Shown here: positions 45,994-56,528 of the stretch, one piece after another
Layout of the letters: each line of letters starts with the position of its first letter
Position numbering within the stretch: the stretch's first letter is position 1
From: Methylicorpusculum oleiharenae
GTDB taxonomy: Bacteria; Pseudomonadota; Gammaproteobacteria; Methylococcales; Methylomonadaceae
DNA: 64,000 bases
Reading direction: 5' to 3'
Assembly: GCF_009828925.2 (NCBI RefSeq)
Contig: NZ_WUTY02000001.1
Coordinates: 1,270,492 to 1,334,491, forward strand
The notes under the pieces: generated by a model
The model's input: only the letters and a program-made list of their open reading frames with translations
Database searches by the model: none
Told to the model about the DNA's origin: nothing
Program-made: the position numbers and the translations under genes

Positions 45994-46734
45994 ATGAGCG
46001 TGGATCTTAAAGCCAGACAACAACAATTCGCTGATTATATCCGGGATCCTGATAACCATCTTCCTCCGGGTGATGTCAAAATCGAGCGTATGCTCATGTA
46101 CAGGGAGCTTTTTTTCAATAATATAGAAGGGTTTCTGGCGAGTAACTTTCCCGTTTTAAAGTCATTACTCAGCGAGTCTGATTGGCTGTCATTAGTGCAG
46201 GATTTTTTTGCTGGTCACGGATGTGCCACCCCCCATTTCTCGGAAATCCCCGAAGAGTTTCTTGCTTATCTTCAAAACGAAAGAAAAAATCCTGCTGATT
46301 TGCCGTTCATGTTGGAGTTGGCTCATTATGAATGGGTTGAAATGGCATTGACCATTGCAAAAGAGACTTGTCCGGTTTCCGTGCTACACCAAGACGACCT
46401 GTTAAATTCGCAAGTGTCTTTATCGTGTTTAGCCTGGCCTTTGGTTTATTTGTACCCTGTTCATCAGATTTCTCCTTCTAACATCCCTGAGCTAATGCCC
46501 GCCGATCCCACTTTTTTAGTGGTTTATCGCAACAGTGAATTCGAAGTCGGTTTTATCCAAATCACGCCGCTGACCTATCGTTTACTGGAATACATTCAGG
46601 AAGAAAAAGGTGACCTGTTGAAGGATCAGTTATCGGTATTGGCGAAAGAATCTGCGGCAACGGATGAAGATGCGTTCTTGACTCATGGGGCGGCCGTCTG
46701 CCTTGAGTTATTTCAAAAAGGTATTATTTACTGA
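45994..46734 (+). CDS. hvfC: HvfC-type RiPP maturation partner (DUF2063)
   Basis: 246 residues from the ATG at 45994, one base after the hvfB stop. The DUF2063 N-terminal domain is clear (QQQFADYIRDPDN, MYRELFFNNIEGFLASNFPVL, FLELAHYEWVEMAL-like region). In MNIO systems this protein binds the precursor leader and is needed for modification, by analogy with MbnC. The C-terminal half (LVVYRNSEFEVGFIQITPLT) is the usual HvfC extension. The DoxX-like fourth gene often found in hvf loci is absent here. Confidence 0.9.
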   Translation: MSVDLKARQQQFADYIRDPDNHLPPGDVKIERMLMYRELFFNNIEGFLASNFPVLKSLLSESDWLSLVQDFFAGHGCATPHFSEIPEEFLAYLQNERKNPADLPFMLELAHYEWVEMALTIAKETCPVSVLHQDDLLNSQVSLSCLAWPLVYLYPVHQISPSNIPELMPADPTFLVVYRNSEFEVGFIQITPLTYRLLEYIQEEKGDLLKDQLSVLAKESAATDEDAFLTHGAAVCLELFQKGIIY

Positions 46735-46774
46735 TCAGTCCTTATTGATTGGCTTGGGCTTAATCAATTAGAAA

Positions 46775-46814
46775 GACTCTGATGCCTTAATATCTATGGC
46801 CCGCCATCAGAGTC
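46775..46814. terminator. Bidirectional hairpin between hvfC and the lipoprotein gene
   Basis: A perfect 10-bp stem GACTCTGATG / CATCAGAGTC with a 20-nt loop, between the convergent ends of hvfC and the lipoprotein gene. T runs are weak on both sides. Confidence 0.55.
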
Positions 46815-46829
46815 ATCAAGTCGATTAAA

Positions 46830-47288
46830 TTAATGTTTACCGAATATCATCGGTGACTTCGGTTGTACTTTTTCCTGTAAACAATGATAAGCCGCGCTTT
46901 CGAATTTGATTCTTAGAGATTGAGTATTCTTATGTTCAACCAAAAATAATTCGGATTCCTTCGCAGTCAGATCTTTCATCAGATACGTAGCGATACAGAG
47001 ACACGGTTTGGTAAAACGCTCTCTATCAACGTCTTTGTTTTTAGAGTTTTTGATTTCGCGCTCTACGCACTGGTCAGCGAAATCATGCTCGAATTTATGT
47101 TTTTCCAGGTCGCTGACTTCCGATCCGTGCGCATGATCAAAAGAATGTTGAGTGTGACCTTGGGCTTGTGGTGCGGGCTTGGACGGTTCGGTTTTTTTGT
47201 CTTCCGAACAGCCGGTAACAAAAGCGGCAAGGGTAACCAAAAGCAGGGAGAAGAAACTGACTTTTTTTATAAGAGTAATTGTTTTCAT
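46830..47288 (-). CDS. His-rich lipoprotein of unknown function
   Basis: 152 residues from the ATG at 47288, chosen because the lipoprotein signal peptide (KKVSFFSLLLVTLAAFVTGC, lipobox VTGC) begins directly after it. The segment after the Cys is Lys/Pro-rich, then contains HTQHSFDHAHGSE, a possible metal-binding stretch. Three later Cys (DQCVEREI, KPCLCIA) and CLQEK could form disulfides. I recognise no family. The layout (small exported, Cys-paired, C-x-C) is loosely like the exported protein at 60979-61374. It is convergent with hvfABC. Confidence 0.7.
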   Translation of the reverse strand: MKTITLIKKVSFFSLLLVTLAAFVTGCSEDKKTEPSKPAPQAQGHTQHSFDHAHGSEVSDLEKHKFEHDFADQCVEREIKNSKNKDVDRERFTKPCLCIATYLMKDLTAKESELFLVEHKNTQSLRIKFESAAYHCLQEKVQPKSPMIFGKH

Positions 47289-47417
47289 AAGGATGCCAAA
47301 AACATTCAGGTGCGTTGTAGAAATAACAGCGGACTTTATCATTTTATAAGACCTCATTCTACAAAGAGTTGAGGATGATTAAAATGCAACGGCAGGCCGT
47401 CTGCGCTGTCTTTTCCT

Positions 47418-47584
47418 CAGCAATTCCCAGTTTGAACTTTTAATGTGGCATTGAGGGTAGGCGTAAGCCTTGTGAGGAAAGACGTAGGCACATCATTGAG
47501 GGGCTTGACGGCAAGAAGCCCTGCTGCCGACATTCTCGCAAAGCTTACGCCTACCCTTTTTTATCATCAAACTGGGAATTGCTG
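47418..47584. repeat. MITE copy 1 (167 bp)
   Basis: Begins CAGCAATTCCCAGTTTGAAC and ends with the inverted AAACTGGGAATTGCTG, the same terminal repeat as the insertion sequence at 25386-26797. The interior has AGGCGTAAGCCTTG and an inverted copy AAGCTTACGCCT. The flanks TCTTTTCCT and ACTTTTTCT are a degraded 9-bp duplication (7/9). It occupies the otherwise empty 367-bp gap upstream of hemL. Confidence 0.85.
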
Positions 47585-47655
47585 ACTTTTTCTGGTTGGC
47601 TTGCGTTTTCCAGTGATTTTACTTTAACCTTTTACTATTTAACCTTAATTTAACT

Positions 47656-48936
47656 ATGACAGATTCAAAAGAGCTTTTTGCAGCTGCTAAACAAGTCATT
47701 CCCGGCGGAGTTAATTCTCCAGTGCGTTCATTCAGCGGTGTGGGCGGCGAGCCTGTTTTTATCGATCATGCGAAAGGGCCTTTCATTTTTGATGCAGCAG
47801 GTAAACAATATATCGATTATGTCGGCTCTTGGGGGCCTATGATTTTAGGGCATGCTCATCCGGAAGTGATAGCAGCCGTTAAGCAGGCGGCTGAAAAAGG
47901 CCTGAGTTTTGGTGCGCCTACTGAAATTGAAACAACAATGGCGGCCAGGGTCTGTGAGCTATTGCCTTCCATTGACATGGTCAGAATGGTGAGTTCAGGA
48001 ACCGAGGCGACGATGAGTGCGATTCGTTTGGCCAGAGGTTATACGCAGCGTAACAAAATTGTTAAATTTGAAGGTTGTTATCATGGTCACTCCGATTCGC
48101 TGCTGGTGAAAGCAGGATCCGGCGCGTTGACTTTTGGGGTGCCAAGCTCGCCAGGGGTTCCTGCGTCAGTGGCTGAAGATACCATTACGCTCAGTTATAA
48201 CGATGCCCAATCAGTGCGGGATACCTTTGCAAAAATAGGTGATCAAATCGCCTGTATCATTGTCGAGCCGGTTGCCGGTAATATGAATTGCATTCCGCCG
48301 CAGCCGGGATTTCTTGAGACGCTTAGGGACGTGTGCGATCAATCGGGAGCTGTGTTGATTTTCGATGAAGTGATGACCGGTTTCAGAGTCAGTTTGCAGG
48401 GCGCTCAAGGTTATTACCGTGTTACCCCGGATCTAACGACGCTGGGCAAAGTCATCGGTGGCGGGATGCCCGTCGGTGCGTTCGGTGGAAAACGGGAAAT
48501 CATGGCCTGTCTAGCGCCTTCGGGGCCTGTTTATCAAGCCGGAACATTGTCTGGAAACCCGGTGGCTATGGCCGCTGGATTAAAAACGCTGGAGTTAATC
48601 TCGGTTCCGGGCTTTTTTGAAGAGTTGACGCAAAAAACAGAAAAGCTTACCCAAGGAATGAAGGCGCGAGCAGCAAGTGCGGGGATAGCGTTGACGACGA
48701 ATAGCGTCGGAGGTATGTTCGGATTGTTCTTTACCGGTCAACCGGAAGTGTCAACCTTTGCGCAAGTGATGAAGTGCGATCAGGGTCTTTTTAAAAGGTT
48801 TTTTCATGCAATGCTGGATCATGGCGTTTATTTGGCGCCTTCTGCTTTCGAAGCGGGCTTTGTCTCAGCGGCTCATACGGACGAAGTGATAGACAGGACG
48901 CTGGATATTGCCGAAGAGGTTATGCGGAAATTATAA
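47656..48936 (+). CDS. hemL: Glutamate-1-semialdehyde 2,1-aminomutase
   Basis: A 426-residue PLP enzyme converting glutamate-1-semialdehyde to 5-aminolevulinate in heme and tetrapyrrole synthesis. It is full family length. The opening [20 protein letters not shown], the cofactor region [19 protein letters not shown], and the PLP-binding Lys265 in [18 protein letters not shown] are all present. [10 protein letters not shown] precedes the Lys, as expected. It is a single gene; no ribosome-binding site is obvious before the ATG. The upstream gap contains a MITE that could influence its expression. Confidence 0.97.
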   Translation: MTDSKELFAAAKQVIPGGVNSPVRSFSGVGGEPVFIDHAKGPFIFDAAGKQYIDYVGSWGPMILGHAHPEVIAAVKQAAEKGLSFGAPTEIETTMAARVCELLPSIDMVRMVSSGTEATMSAIRLARGYTQRNKIVKFEGCYHGHSDSLLVKAGSGALTFGVPSSPGVPASVAEDTITLSYNDAQSVRDTFAKIGDQIACIIVEPVAGNMNCIPPQPGFLETLRDVCDQSGAVLIFDEVMTGFRVSLQGAQGYYRVTPDLTTLGKVIGGGMPVGAFGGKREIMACLAPSGPVYQAGTLSGNPVAMAAGLKTLELISVPGFFEELTQKTEKLTQGMKARAASAGIALTTNSVGGMFGLFFTGQPEVSTFAQVMKCDQGLFKRFFHAMLDHGVYLAPSAFEAGFVSAAHTDEVIDRTLDIAEEVMRKL

Positions 48937-49223
48937 GGAAATTAGCTTCACGACTTTTACCAAAAGATCAAAGTGCTTTATATGGCGAAATGAGTAGCGG
49001 ATCATTCCTGTTTATTAAAACTAACAAGTTTGACCCACTACATTATATTCACAAATGCTCAGACATTTATATCGCTAAGGCGTTGTAGTCCAGGTTGCGC
49101 GCTTACCTGGTTTTAAAGTAAACGCGTGCCATTCGCACAATAAAAAACATTTGCCGTGTGTGTCTGGCGCATTTTGTAATGTTTTTGCTCCAATGGCTAT
49201 GGTTGATCATTTTAGTCTCAAGG

Positions 49224-49799
49224 CTAAACTTGACCTGCCGCTGTTGCTTCAGGTACTTCAATTAATTTGCCGCTTTTAACGTCATAGACATATCCGTAAA
49301 TGGGTATGTCTTTGGGAACCAGCGGGTTGTTTTTTATTCTGATGACATCTTCGGTAACGCTTTGCGCCTGTTCTTTGATGGTTAACCAGTTGATGTATTT
49401 ACCATCGGTGCAACCAGGGCCCTCGCAGCAGTCATGCCAGCCGTTTTTATCAATGGATGCGGTTTTTAAGCTGCTGGCCAAAAGGTCGCCCATGATGTCG
49501 TTGGTGAAAAGTTCCATGCCGCAATCAGTGTGATGGATAACAAACCATTCGCGTGTTCCCAGCAGTTTATAAGAAATGACCAGCGAACGGATTGCGTCAT
49601 CACTGGCGCGTCCGCCTGCGTTTCGAATAACGTGGGCGTCGCCTTCAGTAAGACCTGCGTATTTGGCAGGGTCGAGTCTCGCATCCATACAGGTCAGAAT
49701 TGCAAATCGGCGTCCTGGGGGTAATGGAAGGTCGCCTTTATCAAAATTATTGGCATAGTTTCTGTTGGCTAGTAAAACTTCATTGAGTACGCTAGTCAT
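49224..49799 (-). CDS. Beta-class carbonic anhydrase
   Basis: A 191-residue enzyme interconverting CO2 and bicarbonate. Zn ligands are visible: Cys37 with the Asp39-Arg41 dyad in [10 protein letters not shown], then His90 and Cys93 in [12 protein letters not shown]. The small size and [18 protein letters not shown] segment fit the compact beta-CA group. GAGGAGATTT lies directly before the ATG. No signal peptide, so it is cytoplasmic. A cytoplasmic CA would equilibrate CO2 and bicarbonate; whether it works with the Dab-like system ~11 kb away is not shown by the sequence. Confidence 0.92.
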   Translation of the reverse strand: MTSVLNEVLLANRNYANNFDKGDLPLPPGRRFAILTCMDARLDPAKYAGLTEGDAHVIRNAGGRASDDAIRSLVISYKLLGTREWFVIHHTDCGMELFTNDIMGDLLASSLKTASIDKNGWHDCCEGPGCTDGKYINWLTIKEQAQSVTEDVIRIKNNPLVPKDIPIYGYVYDVKSGKLIEVPEATAAGQV

Positions 49800-50000
49800 T
49801 TAAATCTCCTCTTTTTTATTATTTTTAGTTTATTTATCAATAAGTCAATTAAATTGAATAGGATAAAGCATCCAATTACTGCCTTGAAATTCGCAGCCAT
49901 CTTAAATACGAACAGAAAACAAGGTATTTCATTTCGTTTATCAAGCGCACGGCATAATACCGTCCGCAATAGAACAAGTGGATTGCAGCGTAGTAATTAG

Positions 50001-50164
50001 CAGCAATTCCCAGTTTAAACATTTATGTAGCTTTGAAGGTGGGCGTAAGCCTTGCGAGGAACGCTGTAAACCCTTCCATGGAGGCTTGACGGCAGCATCC
50101 CTGCTGCCAATATCCCCGTAAAGCTTACGCCTCTCCTTTTTTATCATCAAACTGGGAATTTCTG
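50001..50164. repeat. MITE copy 2 (164 bp)
   Basis: CAGCAATTCCCAGTTTAAAC at the left, AAACTGGGAATTTCTG at the right, same interior as copy 1. Flanking TAGTAATTAG and TCGTAATTAG match 9/10, a target duplication. It lies between the carbonic anhydrase and the sigma-54 regulator. Confidence 0.85.
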
Positions 50165-50410
50165 TCGTAATTAGGTTCGGCGTTCATATCACTTAATAAG
50201 GACGTTTTAATCGAATCGGGATTTCAGTAGATTTCAGCTTCATTCTCGCGCCCTACAAAAGCATGATGGATCCGAATGACTCTTATTGCATTTTATATGC
50301 CATGATTTTGTAACAAAATAGCGATAAAAAACATAAGCTTGGTTTTTTATGTTGCTAGTTTTGTGAAACTTTGTTTCAATTATTGAAAATATTTTTCAAA
50401 AAAATAGCTT
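50165..50410. other. AT-rich upstream region of the sigma-54 activator gene
   Basis: About 245 AT-rich bases with no gene. A sigma-54 -24/-12 element (GG-N10-GC) is not evident. No clear ribosome-binding site precedes the ATG at 50411. Confidence 0.4.
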
Positions 50411-51958
50411 ATGAACGATTTTTCCTTTTCGGATTTGACGCCGGTTTTTTTTCTGCAGCGCTTTGTGCTCGAATTTATGCATGCCAGCGAGCAGCAAGGC
50501 AAAGGCCATAGTGAAGAGCTCATTGAATATATCGCTAGGACAGCGGGGCAATTTTTTGAAGAGACCTACAGAAGTGAGCATGGGTTGACTGAGCTTTTGG
50601 ATGAAGATCAATATGCCCGGCTGATTATCGGTTTAAAAAATAAAATTGGCGGCGACTTTTCTTTGTTATCAAAAGAGAAGGATTGTGTTCGCGTTGTCAA
50701 TAATTGTTGTCCGTTTGGCGAGGGAGTTTCCAGTTCACCTGAATTATGCAGGATGACATCAAGTGTTTTTGGCGGCATCGCGGCTCGAAATTTTGGCTAT
50801 GCAAAAGTCGAGATTTCCAAAAGTATTGCGCGCAAGGATGAAGGGTGTGAGGTCTCGGTTTATTTAAATCCTGAAAAGGGGCTTCATCGGCCGGGACTGG
50901 AATATAGCCGGCAGAAAAATACGGAGGAAAAAGGCGCTGCGGATGTGCTGCATTCTCAAATTGAAGAAAGCATGCAAAAAATTTGGCGGCTAAAGCACAA
51001 AAAACAGGCAAAAAAACAGCCGCCTGTTATTGTTGCAAAGTCTTCAGTTATGCAGGATGTGCTCAGGGCTATTGAAAAAATAGCGCCGACTATGGCGGCT
51101 GTGTTGATCAATGGTGAAACAGGGGTGGGTAAGGAGCTTGTCGCGAAGGCCATTCACGCCATGAGTGACCGCAATGATTATGCCTTTATGGCGATAAATT
51201 GTGGCGCAATTCCTGAAACATTGATTGAAAGTGCATTATTCGGGCATGAAAAGGGCGCGTTTACTGGCGCGATTGATATTCACCAGGGGTTTTTTGAGCG
51301 TGCCGATGGCGGCACTTTGTTTTTAGATGAGGTTGATACGTTGTCCCCGGCAGCTCAGGTTAGGTTGCTCAGGGTGATACAGGAAGGGGAGCTGGAGCGT
51401 GTTGGTGGTAAGCGGACGCTGGAAATTGATGTTCGCATCATTTCCGCAACCAATCGTGATTTAAACACGCTGGTTGAGGAAGGTGTGTTCCGTAAAGATT
51501 TGTACTATCGAATCAATGTTGTCAATTTACTGATTCCGCCATTATTCCAGAGGCCTGAAGACTTTCCTTATTTGGTTCAATCCATACTCCAGCGTTTAAA
51601 TAAAAAATACAATAAACAAGTTGAAACAGTTAGTCGGGAAGTCATGCAGCAAATAAGGAGCTACCGCTGGCCGGGTAATGTCAGGGAATTGGAAAATGTG
51701 CTGGAAAGGGCAGTTTTATTTACAGCAGATGCTGAAATTACTGTGCTGGAGTTGCCTGATTCAGCGCCATTAGCTAAGGATTGGGGTGATATCAGGGAAT
51801 CGGTTTTATTTTCAGCGGAGCGTGCGTTCTTGCTGGGTTCCTTGCAGGGGTATCAGGGTGATGTCAAGAAAATTGCAGAAAGCATGGGTCTTACCTCAAG
51901 AGCTGTTTACGGCAAGTTAAAAAAACACCGCCTGGATCCGCGTCAATATAGACATTAG
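50411..51958 (+). CDS. Sigma-54-dependent transcriptional activator with CPFG-type sensor domain
   Basis: 515 residues in three parts. Residues 1-~170 end in a Cys-containing sensor-like segment (NNCCPFGEG...PELCRMTSSVFGGIAARNFGYAKVEIS...DEGCEV), the pattern of the methanogen-output/MetOD1-type domain. Residues ~205-440 are the AAA+ activator: Walker A INGETGVGKELVAKAI, GAFTGA loop (GHEKGAFTGAI), Walker B GGTLFLDEVDTLS, and YRWPGNVRELENVLERAV. A Fis-type helix-turn-helix closes it (GDVKKIAESMGLTSRAVYGKLKKH). The intact GAFTGA loop means it should activate sigma-54 promoters. The target is unknown; no two-component kinase is adjacent. Confidence 0.9.
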   Translation: MNDFSFSDLTPVFFLQRFVLEFMHASEQQGKGHSEELIEYIARTAGQFFEETYRSEHGLTELLDEDQYARLIIGLKNKIGGDFSLLSKEKDCVRVVNNCCPFGEGVSSSPELCRMTSSVFGGIAARNFGYAKVEISKSIARKDEGCEVSVYLNPEKGLHRPGLEYSRQKNTEEKGAADVLHSQIEESMQKIWRLKHKKQAKKQPPVIVAKSSVMQDVLRAIEKIAPTMAAVLINGETGVGKELVAKAIHAMSDRNDYAFMAINCGAIPETLIESALFGHEKGAFTGAIDIHQGFFERADGGTLFLDEVDTLSPAAQVRLLRVIQEGELERVGGKRTLEIDVRIISATNRDLNTLVEEGVFRKDLYYRINVVNLLIPPLFQRPEDFPYLVQSILQRLNKKYNKQVETVSREVMQQIRSYRWPGNVRELENVLERAVLFTADAEITVLELPDSAPLAKDWGDIRESVLFSAERAFLLGSLQGYQGDVKKIAESMGLTSRAVYGKLKKHRLDPRQYRH

Positions 51959-51970
51959 CTTGCACAGGCT

Positions 51971-52981
51971 TTAATAATTTCTTTGTACAGAGAATTTTGC
52001 AAGTGAAATGAGCGCGTCTTTAAATGTCGATTCAGGAAGGACATGCAGGGCATCAATGGCTTTTTGAGCTTCCTGTTCTGCGCGCTGCTCGGTGTAGGCG
52101 ATGGCTTTTGTCGCCAAGACTACAGCGAAGACTTCATTAAATGCGTTCCGGTCACCGTTTTTGACGGCATTGATAATGACTTGAGCGTCTTGCGGGTTAC
52201 TGTGTTGAATGGCGTAAATCAAAGGCAAAGTAGGTTTTCCTTCGGCGAGATCATCTCCGAGGTTTTTGCCTAATTCTTCTTTGGTTGCCTTGTAATCAAG
52301 GGCGTCATCAATCAGTTGAAAAGCGATACCCAGGTGCTGCCCGTACAAGGCAAGATTGTCTTCGGTAGTTTGATCGGATCCGGACAGAACAGCGCTTAGG
52401 CGCGTTGCTGCACTAAATAATATAGCGGTTTTACGGGCGATGACTTCCAGGTATTTTTCTTCTGTGGTTTCAGGGTTGTTGCAGTTGAGCAGTTGCAGCA
52501 CTTCGCCTTCGGCAATCGCAGTCGTCGTTTTGGACAGGATTTCCATGACGCGAATACTGTTGGTGCGAACCATCATCTCAAACGCGCTTGAATACAGATA
52601 GTCCCCTACAAGGACGCTCGCGGCATTTCCCCAGACTGCGTTTGCTGATTCCTGGCCGCGACGTAGGTCGGATTCGTCAACGACATCGTCATGCAGAAGT
52701 GTGGCAGTGTGGATAAATTCGATCACAGCGGCCAGTATCAAATGATTCTGAGAGACTTCACCCAGCGCTTTGGCGGCCAATAATAAAAGCATCGGGCGTA
52801 AGCGTTTGCCGCCGTTTCCCACGATGTAATGGCCCATCTGGTTGATCAGAATGACATCGGAGCTAAGCTCGTTAATGATGAGGGTGTCAACCGCTTTAGC
52901 TTCATCTGCCGTCAGGCGTTTTATTGAATTAAAATCTATGGGTGCTTCAGGGGTCGAGCTTGGGATTGATTGTGATGCCAT
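51971..52981 (-). CDS. ispB: Octaprenyl diphosphate synthase
   Basis: A 336-residue trans-isoprenyl diphosphate synthase making the ubiquinone side chain. The first Asp-rich motif LLHDDVVDESDLRRG and second LIDDALDYKA are present, with GGKRLRPMLLLLAAKAL and the KTAILFSAATRLSAVLSG region. It is divergent from rplU with a 250-bp gap, the usual gammaproteobacterial ispB/rplU-rpmA-obgE arrangement. Confidence 0.95.
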   Translation of the reverse strand: MASQSIPSSTPEAPIDFNSIKRLTADEAKAVDTLIINELSSDVILINQMGHYIVGNGGKRLRPMLLLLAAKALGEVSQNHLILAAVIEFIHTATLLHDDVVDESDLRRGQESANAVWGNAASVLVGDYLYSSAFEMMVRTNSIRVMEILSKTTTAIAEGEVLQLLNCNNPETTEEKYLEVIARKTAILFSAATRLSAVLSGSDQTTEDNLALYGQHLGIAFQLIDDALDYKATKEELGKNLGDDLAEGKPTLPLIYAIQHSNPQDAQVIINAVKNGDRNAFNEVFAVVLATKAIAYTEQRAEQEAQKAIDALHVLPESTFKDALISLAKFSVQRNY

Positions 52982-53157
52982 TAGTCAATTAATTTCATAA
53001 ATGAATAATTTTTCAGCGTTTAAGCCATGAAAAAGTATTGCCAGCTTAGACGAGTCAAAAATAGTCAGACATGCTATTGAATAAAGTAGTCTGGTGTCAA
53101 TAGCTGAGTTGTGTTATTTTAAGCGCTATAAGTGTGCCAGCAAGTAATTTTAATACA

Positions 53158-53186
53158 TTGACTGGTTTTGTTTTTAAAAATATAAT
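53158..53186 (+). promoter_or_regulatory. Sigma-70 promoter of rplU
   Basis: TTGACT and a perfect TATAAT separated by 17 bp, 46 bp before the rplU ATG. Confidence 0.85.
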
Positions 53187-53231
53187 CTGCGGTTAACTTT
53201 TAACAGATTATGCTTGATGGAGCTGACGCCG

Positions 53232-53543
53232 ATGTATGCGGTAATTCAAACAGGTGGGAAACAGTACCGGGTTGAGGAAGGTACTACCTTAAAAATAGAA
53301 AAGCTCGAACTGGGTGCGGGTGATAGCATTGAGTTTGACAAAGTATTGATGGTTCAATCTGACGACGCTGTAAAAGTGGGTCAGCCTTATCTTGAGGGCG
53401 GCAAAGTTACGGCAACCGTTTTATCGCAAGGCCGGCACAAAAAAGTCAAGATAATCAAATTCAGAAGACGCAAGCACCATATGAAACAAATGGGGCATCG
53501 TCAGTATTACACTGAAGTCCAGATCACTGGTATTTCGGCTTAA
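53232..53543 (+). CDS. rplU: 50S ribosomal protein L21
   Basis: 103 residues, starting at the ATG at 53232 ([14 protein letters not shown]) with GGAG upstream; an ATG at 53214 would add six non-conserved residues. The conserved [19 protein letters not shown] segment binds 23S rRNA. First gene of rplU-rpmA, behind a strong promoter. Confidence 0.97.
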   Translation: MYAVIQTGGKQYRVEEGTTLKIEKLELGAGDSIEFDKVLMVQSDDAVKVGQPYLEGGKVTATVLSQGRHKKVKIIKFRRRKHHMKQMGHRQYYTEVQITGISA

Positions 53544-53561
53544 AAGATAGAGGATAGACTA

Positions 53562-53819
53562 ATGGCTCATAAGAAAGCGGGGGGCAGTACCCGGAACGGA
53601 CGCGACTCACAGGCAAAAAGACTGGGTGTAAAAATATTTGGTGGTCAGCAAGTGGCGGCGGGCAACATTATTGTGCGTCAGCGTGGTACCAAATTTCATC
53701 CTGGAGATAATGTGGGTTGTGGTAAAGATCACACGTTATTTGCAACTGCCGAAGGCAAAGTTGTGTTTGCGATCAAAGGCCCTAACAAACGTAAGTTTGT
53801 GAGCGTTGTTGCTGCCTAA
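53562..53819 (+). CDS. rpmA: 50S ribosomal protein L27
   Basis: 85 residues, with [20 protein letters not shown] and [15 protein letters not shown] typical of L27. The N-terminus would reach the peptidyl transferase centre. 18 bp after rplU. The gene is followed by a terminator, so obgE may be served partly by readthrough or its own promoter. Confidence 0.97.
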   Translation: MAHKKAGGSTRNGRDSQAKRLGVKIFGGQQVAAGNIIVRQRGTKFHPGDNVGCGKDHTLFATAEGKVVFAIKGPNKRKFVSVVAA

Positions 53820-53865
53820 TTAATACGATTACCTGCTTTTTGCGGGGTGTCGGAAAAGATGAAAG

Positions 53866-53892
53866 GCCTCGCCCAACGGGTGGGGCTTTTTT
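53866..53892 (+). terminator. Terminator after rpmA
   Basis: The GCCTCGCCC / GGGTGGGGC stem (one non-Watson-Crick position) with a 3-nt loop is followed by six T residues. Confidence 0.85.
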
Positions 53893-53925
53893 GTTTATGA
53901 CAGTTTGGAATTTTTAGATGTGTAG

Positions 53926-56071
<2,146 letters not shown>

Positions 56072-56116
56072 CTGTTTGCGGCTTCAAAAATTGAAGCCAG
56101 CGGCTGAGAATAAGCG

Positions 56117-56158
56117 AATACAAAAGCCGATCTGTTAACTATTTTCGGCTTTTGTATT
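56117..56158. terminator. Bidirectional terminator between proB and rpsT
   Basis: A perfect 14-bp stem AATACAAAAGCCGA / TCGGCTTTTGTATT, with T-rich arms in both directions, between convergent genes. Confidence 0.88.
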
Positions 56159-56166
56159 AAAGTCGA

Positions 56167-56430
56167 CTAGACCAGGCTGCGAATTTTTGCATTGAGTCTG
56201 CTTTTGCTGCGTGAGGCTTTGTTCTTGTGAATCAAGCCTTTGTTGACAGCTGAATCAATTACAGGAACTGCTGTTTTGAAAGCTTCTTGTGCTTGATCTT
56301 TGTTGCCGGCATTCACCGCGGCCAGGACTTTTTTGATAAAAGTACGTAGGTTGCTTCTTTGACCTGCATTGCGGGTGCGGTTTTTTTCTGCTTGTTTTGC
56401 ACGCTTTTTCGCTTGAGCTGTATTAGCCAT
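56167..56430 (-). CDS. rpsT: 30S ribosomal protein S20
   Basis: 87 residues, basic and Ala-rich ([39 protein letters not shown]), the typical length of S20. Divergent from murJ, the usual gammaproteobacterial arrangement. Confidence 0.97.
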   Translation of the reverse strand: MANTAQAKKRAKQAEKNRTRNAGQRSNLRTFIKKVLAAVNAGNKDQAQEAFKTAVPVIDSAVNKGLIHKNKASRSKSRLNAKIRSLV

Positions 56431-56528
56431 AGTGTATCGATTCTTTAAAAAGTAGGTTAGTAAAAAGACTGAATAGTATCTGGTAGAATATCGGTTTTGT
56501 CAAATTTCAAAATACGTTGGGAGCTTTG

